Origin: Qipengyuania aquimaris
GTDB taxonomy: Bacteria; Pseudomonadota; Alphaproteobacteria; Sphingomonadales; Sphingomonadaceae
Assembly (NCBI RefSeq): GCF_009827445.1
Contig: NZ_WTYI01000001.1
Coordinates: 1,998,381 to 2,062,380 of the forward strand
DNA: 64,000 bases
Direction: 5' to 3'
Shown piece by piece: positions 6,672-15,828 of the stretch (position 1 is its first letter; every line of letters starts with the position of its first letter). Under the pieces are notes generated by a model. That model did no database searches. It had not been told where the DNA came from and saw nothing but the letters and a program-made list of their open reading frames with translations. The position numbers were made by a program, and so were the translations under genes.

Positions 6672-7933
6672 CGGCCCATCACTTGCTCGATCAACTCGTC
6701 AATTACGACGAAGGACTTGTCGCGCGTGTAGGCATGGGCGGGCCCTTCCGGTAAATCCGGAATACGCCCCCCGCCAGCGTCCTTGAGGGCAAGCCAAGAC
6801 CGTAATTGTTCTGCGATCCTCGAAGGGTCCTGCGTCGCTATTCCGAAATTTCCGTCACGCACAATCTGCACTGCTTCCCCGCTCTCCAGACCAGTGGCCA
6901 AGATCGGTCGGCGCGCACCGATGTACTCGAACAACTTGCCGGGGATGACATGATCCTCTGCCGGATCGGGCCAGCGGCACATCAGCAGCACGTCTGCCGC
7001 CCGCTCCACCGCCAGGACCTCGCTGCGGGGCAGGAAATCATGAACTTCGACGCTGTCTGACACGCCGTATTCCGCGATCCGCTGGTCGAGAAACCCGTAT
7101 TCGTCATGGTAAAAAATGGCGCGGACCTTGCGCCGGTCTTCGCCCAGCATGGCGATCGCTTCGAACAGGGCCTTGGGATCGCGCCGTTCGGCATAGATCA
7201 AGCCGGCGTGAATGATGGTCAACCGACCGGGATCGAGCGGCTCGGGTAACGGTGTCAAGCCTTCGAAATCGCTTTCGACCCAGCCGTTGCGGGCGAGTTC
7301 CACCCGCTTGCCGGTTTGCCGCGCCAACGTCTGCCGCGCGCCATCGGTCACGGCGACGAAAGCATCGGCGCGGCGTTGCACCCGTCGCCCCTGCCATTCG
7401 TAATAGCGGGTGAGGAAGGGGTGACGCTCGATATAGGGGTTATCGACCCACAGGTCCCGCTGTTCGCAGATCCAGGGCAGGCCTGTCGCCGAGGCGATCT
7501 GTCCGGCAGCGATATGGACGGAATGTGGCGGCCCGGAAGAATACACGAGATCGAAGGCTTCATCGCCGCCCAGCTCGATCACCTTCTGCACCGCCCGCGG
7601 CACCCAATTTGCGCGAAACCGGTCGGGCATCTGGCGTGCTAGCCACAGCCATCGCTTCAGCTTGCCGGGCTTGCTACCGGGTGTGGCCTTGGTATCGGCG
7701 CCGCTTTGCGATCCCTGCGGCTCCGACTTGTCGATCGGCAGCATGTGGGTGGCGAGATTGGGGTGGTCGAGTTCGGTATGGATGCCACTCGCCGTGCCTA
7801 TGCGAGCACCGATGACGGTGACCTTGTGCCCCTGTCGCGCCCAATGCAGGGCAAGCGCACCGGTGCGCGCCGCACCAGCCTGGGCATAGGGCGGAAAGTT
7901 CGGCGTGATGAAAAGGATGCGCTGCGGACCCAT
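6668..7933 (-). CDS. Glycosyltransferase, GT4-type
   Basis: 421 residues; ATG 7933 is preceded by AGGGGGCG. A GT-B fold is suggested by the N-terminal ILFITPNFPPYAQAGAARTG (acceptor-side glycine-rich loop) and a C-terminal donor domain with HAGLIYAERRDP, VLLMCRWPDPAEDHVIPGKL and FEYIGARRPILATG. The latter carries the EX7E-like sugar-nucleotide region of retaining GT4 enzymes. It likely adds a sugar in cell-surface polysaccharide synthesis on the cytosolic face of the membrane. It is not part of an obvious polysaccharide cluster here; it follows the small membrane protein gene on the same strand. Confidence 0.85.
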   Translation of the reverse strand: MGPQRILFITPNFPPYAQAGAARTGALALHWARQGHKVTVIGARIGTASGIHTELDHPNLATHMLPIDKSEPQGSQSGADTKATPGSKPGKLKRWLWLARQMPDRFRANWVPRAVQKVIELGGDEAFDLVYSSGPPHSVHIAAGQIASATGLPWICEQRDLWVDNPYIERHPFLTRYYEWQGRRVQRRADAFVAVTDGARQTLARQTGKRVELARNGWVESDFEGLTPLPEPLDPGRLTIIHAGLIYAERRDPKALFEAIAMLGEDRRKVRAIFYHDEYGFLDQRIAEYGVSDSVEVHDFLPRSEVLAVERAADVLLMCRWPDPAEDHVIPGKLFEYIGARRPILATGLESGEAVQIVRDGNFGIATQDPSRIAEQLRSWLALKDAGGGRIPDLPEGPAHAYTRDKSFVVIDELIEQVMGR

Positions 7934-7970
7934 CGCCCCCTAGGTGCCCCGCATGGGCGAAAAGGGCAAG

Positions 7971-8243
7971 CTAGCTTCGCTTGCGCGCCAGCATCTCTTT
8001 GAAGAGAGCCCTTAGCCAAACCAGCGTGATGGCCGGGAAAGAAGCGAGAAAGCCGAGAAACAGCCAGCCTCTCGTCCCCGCCTTAAGCGAGCAGGTGACC
8101 AGCTCGGCAAGGCGGGCCGTGCGTTGGTAGCTACCCCCAAGGCATTGCGCGTCGATCCCCGCCGAAGCCTGGAGCACGGGAATGAGCCATAGCCAGAGGG
8201 CCAATAGGATCAGGCCCAAAAGAAGAGCGCGCCAGGTCACCAC
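7971..8243 (-). CDS. Small membrane protein of unknown function
   Basis: About 90 residues from GTG 8243 (or the next codon, GTG 8240). The longer open frame upstream overlaps nrdA antiparallel to nothing real and is discounted. Two hydrophobic helices are evident: WRALLLGLILLALWLWLIPV near the N-terminus and LFLGFLASFPAITLVWL near the C-terminus, with two Cys between them. The C-terminus is basic (ARKRS). It starts 44 nt after the nrdA stop on the same strand and may be co-transcribed. No family recognised. Confidence 0.6.
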   Translation of the reverse strand: MVTWRALLLGLILLALWLWLIPVLQASAGIDAQCLGGSYQRTARLAELVTCSLKAGTRGWLFLGFLASFPAITLVWLRALFKEMLARKRS

Positions 8244-8287
8244 AATGGTGCCCCGGCGCGCTTCGTCTTTCCCGTCCAAGGGTTCTC

Positions 8288-10342
8288 TTACTGGCAGGCG
8301 AGGCATTCCTCGTAGTCGGTCTGCTCGGCGCCGGCAGCCAGTTCGTACTTCGCCGCATCGGCGGTGTTGTCCGCTTCCACGCCGCCGGCAAAGCCTGCGC
8401 GCTGCACGCTCTTCGAGCGGAGGTAGTAGAGCGACTTGATGCCCTTCTCCCAGGCCTGGAAGTGCAGCATCATGAGGTCCCACTTGTCGACGTCTGCCGG
8501 GATGAACAGGTTCAGCGACTGGGCCTGGTCGATATAGGGGGCGCGGTCGGCAGCGAATTCGAGCAGCCAGCGCTGGTCGATTTCAAAGCTGGTCTTGAAC
8601 GCGGCCTTTTCTTCCGGCGTCAGGAAGTCGAGATGCTGGACGCTGCCGCCCTGCTCAAGGATCGAGTTCCAGACTGCAGTGCTGTCCTTGCTCTTCTTCT
8701 TGAGCAGCTTTTCCAGGTACGGGTTCTTGACCACGAAGGACCCGGACAGGGTCTTGTGGGTGTAGATGTTCGCCGGGATCGGCTCGATGCAGGCGCTGGT
8801 GCCGCCGCAGATGATGCTGATCGACGCGGTCGGTGCGATCGCCATCTTGCAGCTGAAACGCTCCATCGCGCCCATTTCTTCCGCGTCCGGACATGCGCCG
8901 CGTTCCTGTGCGAGCAGCATGGAAGCTTCCGAAGCCTTGCCCTGGATGTGCTTGAACATCTTCAGGTTCCAGACCTTGGCCATCGGGCTTTCGAAGCCGA
9001 TGCCCTTCTGCTGGAGGAAGGAGTGGAAGCCCATCACGCCGAGACCGACCGAGCGTTCGCGCATCGCGGAATACTTGGCGCGGGCCATCTCTTCCGGCGC
9101 ACGATCGATGTAGTTCTGCAGGACGTTGTCGAGGAAGCGCATGACGTCTTCGATGAACTGCTTGTCTTCGTTCCACTCGTCCCACTTCTCGATGTTGAGC
9201 GAGGACAGGCAGCAGACGGCCGTGCGATCGTTGCCGAGGTGGTCGATGCCGGTCGGCAGGGTGATTTCGGCGCACAGGTTCGAGGTCGAGACCTTGAGGC
9301 CGAGTTCGCGGTGATGCTTGGGCATCATGCGGTTCACCGTGTCCGAGAAGACGATGTAGGGTTCGCCCGTGGCAAGGCGGGTTTCAACGAGCTTCTGGAA
9401 CAGGCTGCGTGCGTCGACGGTCTTGCGGACCGATCCATCCTTCGGGCTGAGGAGGTCGAATTCCTCGCCATTGCGGACCGCTTCCATGAAGGCGTCGGTG
9501 ACCAGCACGCCGTGGTGCAGGTTCAGCGCCTTGCGGTTGAAGTCGCCCGAAGGCTTACGGATTTCGAGGAATTCCTCGATCTCCGGGTGGGTGATGTCGA
9601 TATAGCAGGCGGCCGAACCACGGCGCAGCGAGCCTTGCGAAATCGCCAGCGTCAGGCTGTCCATGACGCGCACGAAGGGGATGATGCCGCTGGTCTTGCC
9701 GTTGAGGCCCACCGGCTCGCCAATGCCGCGGACATTGCCCCAGTAAGTGCCGATGCCGCCGCCCTTGGAGGCGAGCCACACATTCTCGTTCCAGGTGTTC
9801 ACGATGCCGTCGAGACTGTCGGAAACCGAGTTGAGATAGCACGAGATGGGCAGGCCGCGCTGCGTACCGCCGTTCGACAGGACGGGCGTTGCGGGCATGA
9901 ACCACAGGCGCGAGATATAGTCGTACAGACGCTGCGCGTGGTCGGCATCGTCGGCAAAGGCATCGGCGACGCGCGCGAACAGGTCCTGGTAGCTTTCGCC
10001 GGGAAGGAGGTAACGGTCTTCGAGCGTTTCCTTGCCGAACACGGTCAGCAGATCGTCGCGAGAGCTGTCGGTCTTCACGTTGAACCGGCGGTCGAGAACC
10101 TTCTTGGAATCCTCTTTCACCGCGGCGGCCTTGGCGACTTCGGCCATGGCACCAGCCATTGCTTCACCGGCGGCTTCGGCGACCAGTTCTTCGCTGCCCT
10201 TGTCCTGCTTGTCCATTTTCACTGCCTTTTCCGCCGCGTCCTTTTTCGGGGCCGGCTTCTTGGCGGGTGCGGTGTCTTCGTCGCTGTCCTGAGTGTCCAG
10301 ATCCAGTCCCATCGCCGCTTCGTCCCCGCTCTTGAAATCCAT
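8288..10342 (-). CDS. nrdA: Class I ribonucleotide reductase large (alpha) subunit
   Basis: 684 residues from ATG 10342. Active-site elements are present: SCYLN (first redox Cys), NLCAEI (Asn/Cys/Glu triad with the thiyl Cys), CCLSSLN (second redox Cys), LYYLRS (radical-transfer tyrosines) and a C-terminal CLACQ thioredoxin-accepting pair. It reduces ribonucleotides with NrdB in the cytosol. The N-terminal ~80 residues are a low-complexity Ala/Lys/Glu/Asp tail rather than an ATP-cone, so dATP inhibition through that site is not expected. The upstream region has weak NrdR-box-like elements at 10535-10580. Downstream lie a small membrane protein gene and a glycosyltransferase gene. Confidence 0.95.
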   Translation of the reverse strand: MDFKSGDEAAMGLDLDTQDSDEDTAPAKKPAPKKDAAEKAVKMDKQDKGSEELVAEAAGEAMAGAMAEVAKAAAVKEDSKKVLDRRFNVKTDSSRDDLLTVFGKETLEDRYLLPGESYQDLFARVADAFADDADHAQRLYDYISRLWFMPATPVLSNGGTQRGLPISCYLNSVSDSLDGIVNTWNENVWLASKGGGIGTYWGNVRGIGEPVGLNGKTSGIIPFVRVMDSLTLAISQGSLRRGSAACYIDITHPEIEEFLEIRKPSGDFNRKALNLHHGVLVTDAFMEAVRNGEEFDLLSPKDGSVRKTVDARSLFQKLVETRLATGEPYIVFSDTVNRMMPKHHRELGLKVSTSNLCAEITLPTGIDHLGNDRTAVCCLSSLNIEKWDEWNEDKQFIEDVMRFLDNVLQNYIDRAPEEMARAKYSAMRERSVGLGVMGFHSFLQQKGIGFESPMAKVWNLKMFKHIQGKASEASMLLAQERGACPDAEEMGAMERFSCKMAIAPTASISIICGGTSACIEPIPANIYTHKTLSGSFVVKNPYLEKLLKKKSKDSTAVWNSILEQGGSVQHLDFLTPEEKAAFKTSFEIDQRWLLEFAADRAPYIDQAQSLNLFIPADVDKWDLMMLHFQAWEKGIKSLYYLRSKSVQRAGFAGGVEADNTADAAKYELAAGAEQTDYEECLACQ

Positions 10343-10534
10343 GTCGTGCCCCACTCTCGTTTTGTTACGCAGCGGGCCGTTACCCGCTTGCCATCCGGCT
10401 CTTGTTCGAGTCGCCAAGCGGTGTGTGCCTGCCTAGCAATTTCGTCGGTCGTCGGGTTGAAAACTTATCCCCTTTTTCCCCACAGGCCCGACCGGAAAAC
10501 GGCACTCAACCCATATGGGGACGAATGCCGAAAT

Positions 10535-10580
10535 CTCTAGGTCTTGTGGGTACCCCCCGGTGACCGACCACTAGATAGTG
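10535..10580 (-). promoter_or_regulatory. Possible NrdR-box pair upstream of nrdA
   Basis: Two related elements, CTCTAGGTCTTGTGGG (10535-10550) and CCACTAGATAGTG (10568-10580), share a CTAG-core and each preserves one half of a CCAC...GTGG palindrome. Their cores are 34 bp apart. NrdR usually binds two boxes about three helical turns (31-32 bp) apart, so the spacing is slightly off. Confidence 0.3.
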
Positions 10581-10718
10581 AATCAGAGCGGACTCGCGTG
10601 CAAGAGGGTAAAGGCGGAATTAATTCGTAATCACGCAGCTGCGGTCGGGTGTATCATCATGATGCAACGCAGCGACGCGTGGACCAAGCTGGACTTTGGC
10701 GCTGCGCAAGCCCCAAAA

Positions 10719-10753
10719 TGAAATTGCGAAAAAATTTTTGCGGGCAAATTTCA
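10719..10753. repeat. A-tract inverted repeat in long gene-free region
   Basis: TGAAATTGC (10719-10727) and GCAAATTTCA (10744-10753) form an inverted repeat with one bulge around a GAAAAAATTTTT core. This stands out in otherwise G+C-rich DNA. The whole stretch 10343-10806 contains the nrdA promoter region and this element; no convincing gene is visible. Confidence 0.4.
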
Positions 10754-10806
10754 CGCAGCGGGATTGCGCACGGTCCGAATCCGGCCGCGCAATTTTAGAA
10801 TCGAGA

Positions 10807-10841
10807 TGAGAAAAAGGGCCCCGCTCGATGCGAGGCCCTTT
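10807..10841 (-). terminator. Rho-independent terminator of the TonB-C-like gene
   Basis: AAAGGGCC (10813-10820) pairs with GGCCCTTT (10834-10841). On the minus strand the stem is followed by TTTTTCTC. It lies about 80 nt past the stop of the gene at 10925-11425. Confidence 0.8.
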
Positions 10842-10924
10842 CCATGTGGCAGACCCGACGCGAGGCGGCACCCCGCAGACAGATACCGCCTCGACACCGA
10901 GCCGGCTCCTGCCCTGGGGGAGGG

Positions 10925-11425
10925 TCAGGAACTCGGTGATGGTGCCATGTTGAGAGCCAGTACCGCACGCTCAGCGGGATCGTTCGATGCAAGACGGCGA
11001 GCCTCCGATTCTGCAAGCTCGCGCTCAAGGGATTCGCGCGAACGGCGGCCGGCGGCGACAATCACATTTGCCTGGATTATCGGATCGCGACCTGCACTTG
11101 CGGGAAGCGGCAGCAGCGAGTCGATACGACCCACAGCGTCCTGGACCCGGCGGTCGAGCCGCTTGCTTCCCGACGATTCATACGTCTCCATTGCCACCGG
11201 GCGCCCGTCGGGGCCCGCCTGGAAACGCACCTTCACGATGCCACTGGGCGTCCAGCGGTCGTCGATCCGCATCCGGCGAAGCTGGGAATTCAGGTCCTTG
11301 GACACGTCTTGCACGAAGGCCTGGTCGCTACGCGCGGAAACGACGATTTCCTGCGAGGACAGCGGCACGGCAAGCATGGTTGCCGCTGCCGCGGTGGCGA
11401 ATAAGGCTACTGTAAATTTAGTCAT
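10925..11425 (-). CDS. Exported TonB C-terminal-like protein
   Basis: 166 residues from ATG 11425, chosen because AAGGATG lies 7 nt upstream; an ATG at 11434 overlaps that site. A signal peptide is clear (MTKFTVALFATAAAATMLAV, cleavage before about residue 25). The mature part has a TonB-C-like beta-alpha-beta segment (GIVKVRFQAGPDGRPVAMET then SGSKRLDRRVQDAVGRID). A helical Arg/Glu-rich tail follows (RRSRESLERELAESEARRL). It is periplasmic with unknown function; there is no TonB N-terminal anchor or Pro-rich spacer, so it is not a TonB itself. A terminator follows at 10807. Confidence 0.75.
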   Translation of the reverse strand: MTKFTVALFATAAAATMLAVPLSSQEIVVSARSDQAFVQDVSKDLNSQLRRMRIDDRWTPSGIVKVRFQAGPDGRPVAMETYESSGSKRLDRRVQDAVGRIDSLLPLPASAGRDPIIQANVIVAAGRRSRESLERELAESEARRLASNDPAERAVLALNMAPSPSS

Positions 11426-11773
11426 GGTGATCATCCTTTCATAAGACGGGATGATCGGCCGCAGAGAGTATCACACGATGTGCGACTGTGTGTTGTTGCG
11501 ATGACGGTCTATGGTCGATCCGATCCGAGAAGGTCTGCGGAACTCCCCGGATCGGCGACACGATACTCCTGTCCCGGTCCGTTTCCAAATTTCACGACAC
11601 GTTTTTGAGCTTAACATGGCAAATTGATCGATCGCGTCTCTTGCCCGCATCACTGTGTCGAAGGAAAGTGCGAAAACTTCGCTCACCGGGAATGATCGCA
11701 TCGCTGGAGGGTCGCGACTCGACTGCCGGATCGGTGTGCTGGACAGATCAATTGCGTGCGCTATCAAAACCGC
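11426..11773. other. Divergent intergenic region, 348 bp
   Basis: This is the promoter region between the TonB-C-like gene (minus) and the AMP-ligase gene (plus). Some A+T-richer patches occur (11585-11630). I see no gene, terminator or clear operator in it. A loose EcfG-type match (GGAAC-N17-CGAT near 11540, plus strand) is too far from the next gene to rely on. Confidence 0.5.
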
Positions 11774-13330
11774 ATGGGAGACACAGCGGCAGCAGCCACA
11801 CTTTCCGAACCCTTCGGCAATTTTCCGCAGGTCCTGGCTCATTGGGCCAAGCGACAGCCTCAGGTCCCGGCGCTGCTCGACGATACCGGTGCGTTGACGT
11901 GGGCGGCCCTGGCTGACCGGATAGAGCGCATTGCAGCACGGCTTCTCGATGAAGGGTTGGAAAGAGGTCAGTCGGTCGCCATCCTCGGCGTTTCGTCGAT
12001 ACCTTACGCGCTTGTTTTTCTAGGCGCGATACGGGCGGGAGGAGTCGCGGCTCCCCTAACCACAAGCGCCAGTGCAGAGCAGCTGGAAGCCATGGCAAGG
12101 GACAGCGGCGCCCGGCACCTTTTCGTCACAAGGGCCAAGCTGGACGAGGTCGGCGAAGCGCGGTTTGCGGGGCTCGATCTCGTGGTTCTCGACGAGGCGC
12201 TCGACGATTGGATGGCACCGGCAGGTATCGAGGCACCTGCGTCAAACCCTGCTCCGGCAGATCCGTTCAACATCATCTATTCCTCCGGCACCACCGGCAC
12301 CCCGAAGGGCATCGTCCATTCACACCAGATGCGTTGGCGCCAGTTCGCGGCCACTGCATCCAGTTGGCTCGAGGCCGGCATTCCGGTCCGCACGCTCGCG
12401 TCTACCCCGCTCTATTCGAACACCACCATGGTTGCCTTCCTGCCTGCCCTGCTTGCTGGCGGCACGGTCAGGATCATGGGCAAGTTCGATACGATCGGCT
12501 GGCTGACCCATGCTGCAGAAGACAAGACGGCGGTCACGATGCTGGTGCCGGTCCAGTACCAACGGCTCATGGACGAGCCGCGCTTCGACGAGTTCGACCT
12601 TTCCTCGCTGCTACTGAAATATTGCACTTCGGCACCTTTCCCTGCGGATTTGAAGCGCGAGGTGCTGGCCCGGATGCCCGGTGCCCTCATCGAGATTTAC
12701 TCAATGACCGAAGGCGGCGTGGTCTGCCTTCTCGAAGCGCACAAATTTCCGGACAAGCTGCATACGGTGGGCCGTCCGGCGCCCGGCAGCGAACTCAAGG
12801 TGCTCGACGATGAGGATCGTGAAGTACCGGCCGGGACGCCCGGCAATCTCGTGGGCCGCAGCCAAACAATGATGAGCGGCTACAAGAACCGCCCCGACCA
12901 GACGCAGGAGGGCTACTGGACCGATCCTGCTACCGGGGAAACCTGGCAGCGCATGGGCGACATCGGACGCGTGGATGCTGCAGGCTTCGTCGAACTGGTG
13001 GGCCGCGCGAAAGACATGATTATTTCCGGCGGGTTCAACATCTATCCGGTCGATCTCGAAAACGAGCTGATGAAGGAAGCCGATGTGGTCGAAGCGGCCG
13101 TGATCGGGATGCCATCGCGCAGATGGGGCGAAAGCCCTGTCGGCTTCGTGAAGCTGGGGGACAATGCCCGCGAGACCGAGGCGATCCGCGAAGCGGTGAA
13201 CGGACGGCTGGGCAAGACGCAGAGGCTGGCCCAGTTGCATGCGATTAACGAAATGCCGCGAAGCCATATCGGCAAGCTGCTGAAGACAGAACTTCGCGAC
13301 CTTGCCGCGCAGCACGGCGCTCCCGAATAG
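11774..13330 (+). CDS. AMP-dependent acyl-CoA synthetase/ligase
   Basis: 518 residues from ATG 11774 (a GTG six codons upstream is possible; neither has a strong ribosome site). It is a complete class-I adenylate-forming enzyme: phosphate loop YSSGTTGTPKGIVHSH (about 175-190), A5 motif IYSMTEGG, A8 hinge GRAKDMIISGGFNIYPVD and catalytic Lys in SHIGKLLKTEL near the C-terminus. It should activate a carboxylic acid with ATP and load it onto CoA in the cytosol. The substrate is not readable; the closest general type is medium/long-chain or aryl acyl-CoA ligase. It is monocistronic, followed by a 443-bp gap. Confidence 0.9.
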   Translation: MGDTAAAATLSEPFGNFPQVLAHWAKRQPQVPALLDDTGALTWAALADRIERIAARLLDEGLERGQSVAILGVSSIPYALVFLGAIRAGGVAAPLTTSASAEQLEAMARDSGARHLFVTRAKLDEVGEARFAGLDLVVLDEALDDWMAPAGIEAPASNPAPADPFNIIYSSGTTGTPKGIVHSHQMRWRQFAATASSWLEAGIPVRTLASTPLYSNTTMVAFLPALLAGGTVRIMGKFDTIGWLTHAAEDKTAVTMLVPVQYQRLMDEPRFDEFDLSSLLLKYCTSAPFPADLKREVLARMPGALIEIYSMTEGGVVCLLEAHKFPDKLHTVGRPAPGSELKVLDDEDREVPAGTPGNLVGRSQTMMSGYKNRPDQTQEGYWTDPATGETWQRMGDIGRVDAAGFVELVGRAKDMIISGGFNIYPVDLENELMKEADVVEAAVIGMPSRRWGESPVGFVKLGDNARETEAIREAVNGRLGKTQRLAQLHAINEMPRSHIGKLLKTELRDLAAQHGAPE

Positions 13331-13773
13331 GGCAGTCGAGGTCGGCAGGCGCGTTCGAGACGCGGCGCCGACACTTGGGGGGAGGGGGAGAGGAGGTGTG
13401 GGCGGCCGCGTCTCTACTCGCTGCCATATCACCTCGCGCCGGAAGGGCTGAGCGTTAGGAGTACGCATGGGCCAAAAAGGCCAGCGGTTCCGCGCGAGGA
13501 AGGCGACGACAGGTTCTTTAGGGGAGAGCCTGACGCCATCTCTGTGCCGGTCGGAAGGACTTGGGAGACTGTTCCGTTCCCGGCTGTGAGGCCTGTAATA
13601 ATATTGCGAGGTCACGAACGAAAGTGAGAAAAGGTCAGGACTTGTTGCGTTTTGCGCAACATAATCTGATCATTTTCATCGGATCACATTGCAAAGCATG
13701 CAATTTTGCTGCAACTTATTGAAAAAATTGGGGGTTGCCGAGTCGTATCCGGGGTCGCATCCGGAGGTGAAGC
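13331..13773. other. Intergenic region upstream of the TIR operon
   Basis: No convincing gene. The last 150 bp turn markedly A+T-rich and contain a perfect hairpin GTTGCG-TTTTG-CGCAAC near 13645-13661. A weak EcfG-like match GGAAG-N17-CGTT lies at 13553-13578, almost 200 nt before the TIR start. A 40-codon reading frame at 13467 with an AGGAG site was seen but looks unlike a protein. Confidence 0.5.
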
Positions 13774-15813
13774 TTGGCCGAACGTCGTTACAAGGCATTC
13801 ATCAGTTATTCGCACCGCGACAAGCGGGTTGCGAACTGGCTGCATCACGCGTTGGAGACCTATCGGCTGCCGAACGGAGGCGGCGAATCGAAGGACCGCT
13901 ACGGGCTCCGTCCGATCTTCAAGGATCGCGACGAACTCCCCGCCGCAGACAACCTTGGCGAGGCGATCGAACAGGCGATCCGCGCCAGCGATGCCCTGAT
14001 CGTCCTGTGTTCACCCAGCGCTGCCCAGTCTCCCTGGATTGCACGCGAGATCGATCTCTACAAAAGGTTGAACGGCGATCGCGGGATCTTCCCTGTCATC
14101 GTCGACGGTGAGCCGCCCGAGAATTTCCCGCCGCCCCTGCTCGTCCACTACGAAAACGGCGAGCCTACCGAGGCACAGTCTGAGCCGATCGCCGCCGATC
14201 TCAGGCCCGAAGGCGACGGCAGGAAACTCGCCAAACTGAAGCTGATTGCCGGTCTCGCAAATCTCGATCTCGATAGCCTCGTGCAACGCGATGCCGCGCG
14301 GCGCCAGAAGAAGCTCGCCATAGTCGCGGCCGCTTCGCTCGTCGGCATGGTAGGGACGTCCGGGCTTGCCCTCTATGCCGTCGACCAGCGCAACGAGGCA
14401 CGAGACCAGCGCGCCGAGGCGGACGGGCTAATCGAATACATGCTGACCGATTTGCGCAAACAGCTTGAGCCGGTCGGGCGACTGGAGGTGCTCGACGGCG
14501 TCGGCAAGCGCGCGATGGATTATTACGCCAGGCAGAAGCTCGCCGATCTATCGGACGACGAGTTAGGCCGTAGGTCGCGCGCCACGATGCTCGTGGCAGA
14601 AGTTGCCATGGCACGAGGCGACAACCAGTCTGCCCTACCTGCTTTTCGACAGGCGGCGCGAACCACCCAGGCAATTCTCGATCGCAACCCAAATGACCCG
14701 CAAGCGATGTTCAACCACGGCCAAAGCCTTTTCTGGGTGGGTTACATCGCCTGGCAACATGGCGATTTGGACGCGGCTCGGCAGGGAATGGAAGGTTATT
14801 CGGAAATCTCTCGACGCCTGGCGGCCAAGGATCGATCCAATTTCGATTGGCAGATGGAGGAATCCTACTCCTACACCAACCTAGCCCAATTGAATCATGA
14901 TGAGGGCAACTACGCCAAAGCGTTGGCGTTCGCGAAAAAGGGAGCTGCGATCAACGATCAGGTTTCCGAGGCCGAAGGGCGCGATGATGCCCGGCAATTG
15001 GAGCTCGCCGACGCGCTATCGTTTGTCCACTCGCTTCAACGACGCGTGAAAGACGTCGAGAGTTCACGCGGGACGGTAGAGCGCGAACTGGCGATCTACG
15101 CCGACGTACTCGCCCGTGACCCGCAAAACCAGGTCGCGCGCCGATCGATGGGCAATGCACGATCTCGCCACGCAGCAGTTCTCTCGACACTGGGCCGCCA
15201 TGAAGAGTCCTTATCCGAATACGACAATGCGATATCCCTGCTGGAGGAGGTCCACGAAAACGAGCCGGACGATACCGAGACAGCCGACTTCCTCGTCATT
15301 GCGCTCAGGGGCAAGGCTTCAGAGTTGTGGCGCGGATCGCAAGGACCCAAAGCCACTGAGGCCTTTGATAAAGCCGATCGGCTCCTAGCTGCCACCCAGC
15401 GAAAAAATCCCGAAGAGCGCACGCGAAATCTGGTCTGGCGGGCCGAAATGGACCTTATTCGCTTCTTGACCGATCGATCCTTGGTCCCGGCGTCCGACAG
15501 GCTGGCCACGGCAAGGATGTGGCAAGCGCGTCTCCAAAGTGAGCGCGATACCGATCAAACCGCACTCGTACTATCTCACTTTGTTGCCGCGCAGGCACTT
15601 TCGGACCTGAATGGGGCGACTGAACGCACAAAGGAATTCCGCCAGCTTCTTGCAGGCATTCCGGCTGATCCCGCGAACATGCGTAGCGATAATGCGATCG
15701 CGCTTGCGGCGCTTGCGGCAAAGCTCTCCGGAAGGACGCAGATCGCGAAGAACTACGGCAGTTTTCTGGATGAACGGGGGCTGGATCCAGCTCTTGATGA
15801 TCGGCTCAACTGA
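13774..15813 (+). CDS. TIR domain protein with TM anchor and TPR-like region
   Basis: 679 residues from TTG 13774, which has GGAGGTG 5-6 nt upstream. TIR domain at about 5-125: KAFISYSHRDK (box 1), RDELPAADNL, SDALIVLCSPSAAQSPW and the WxxxE motif (Trp88-Glu92). The Glu corresponds to the catalytic residue of NAD-cleaving TIRs. A conserved linker (ADLRPEGDGRKLAKLKLIAG) leads to one TM helix at about 181-203. The rest is an alpha-helical, TPR-like region (for example FNHGQSLFWVGYIAWQHGD, NLAQLNHDEGNYAKALAFAK) on the other side of the membrane. It probably senses through the helical domain and signals through the TIR. A small gene follows 15 nt downstream. Base composition is lower in G+C than the flanks. 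It may act in defence or signalling; unproven. Confidence 0.85.
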   Translation: MAERRYKAFISYSHRDKRVANWLHHALETYRLPNGGGESKDRYGLRPIFKDRDELPAADNLGEAIEQAIRASDALIVLCSPSAAQSPWIAREIDLYKRLNGDRGIFPVIVDGEPPENFPPPLLVHYENGEPTEAQSEPIAADLRPEGDGRKLAKLKLIAGLANLDLDSLVQRDAARRQKKLAIVAAASLVGMVGTSGLALYAVDQRNEARDQRAEADGLIEYMLTDLRKQLEPVGRLEVLDGVGKRAMDYYARQKLADLSDDELGRRSRATMLVAEVAMARGDNQSALPAFRQAARTTQAILDRNPNDPQAMFNHGQSLFWVGYIAWQHGDLDAARQGMEGYSEISRRLAAKDRSNFDWQMEESYSYTNLAQLNHDEGNYAKALAFAKKGAAINDQVSEAEGRDDARQLELADALSFVHSLQRRVKDVESSRGTVERELAIYADVLARDPQNQVARRSMGNARSRHAAVLSTLGRHEESLSEYDNAISLLEEVHENEPDDTETADFLVIALRGKASELWRGSQGPKATEAFDKADRLLAATQRKNPEERTRNLVWRAEMDLIRFLTDRSLVPASDRLATARMWQARLQSERDTDQTALVLSHFVAAQALSDLNGATERTKEFRQLLAGIPADPANMRSDNAIALAALAAKLSGRTQIAKNYGSFLDERGLDPALDDRLN

Positions 15814-15828
15814 AGAAGGAGTATTGCA

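Noticed and set aside
8462-10540. 692-codon open frame antisense to nrdA
   Set aside because: It mirrors nrdA codon by codon in G+C-rich DNA, has no family features, and lacks a ribosome site. Such long antisense frames are expected by composition.
10620-10871. 83-codon minus-strand frame upstream of the nrdA promoter region
   Set aside because: It runs through a strong terminator and an A-tract inverted repeat and shows no protein-like features.
13467-13589. 40-codon frame with AGGAG site upstream of the TIR gene
   Set aside because: The peptide is Arg/Leu/Ser-rich without hydrophobic core, signal peptide or motif; one ribosome-site match alone is weak.
12701-13615. 304-codon minus-strand frame over the acyl-CoA ligase 3' end
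   Set aside because: No domain features, and most of it lies inside the ligase coding region.
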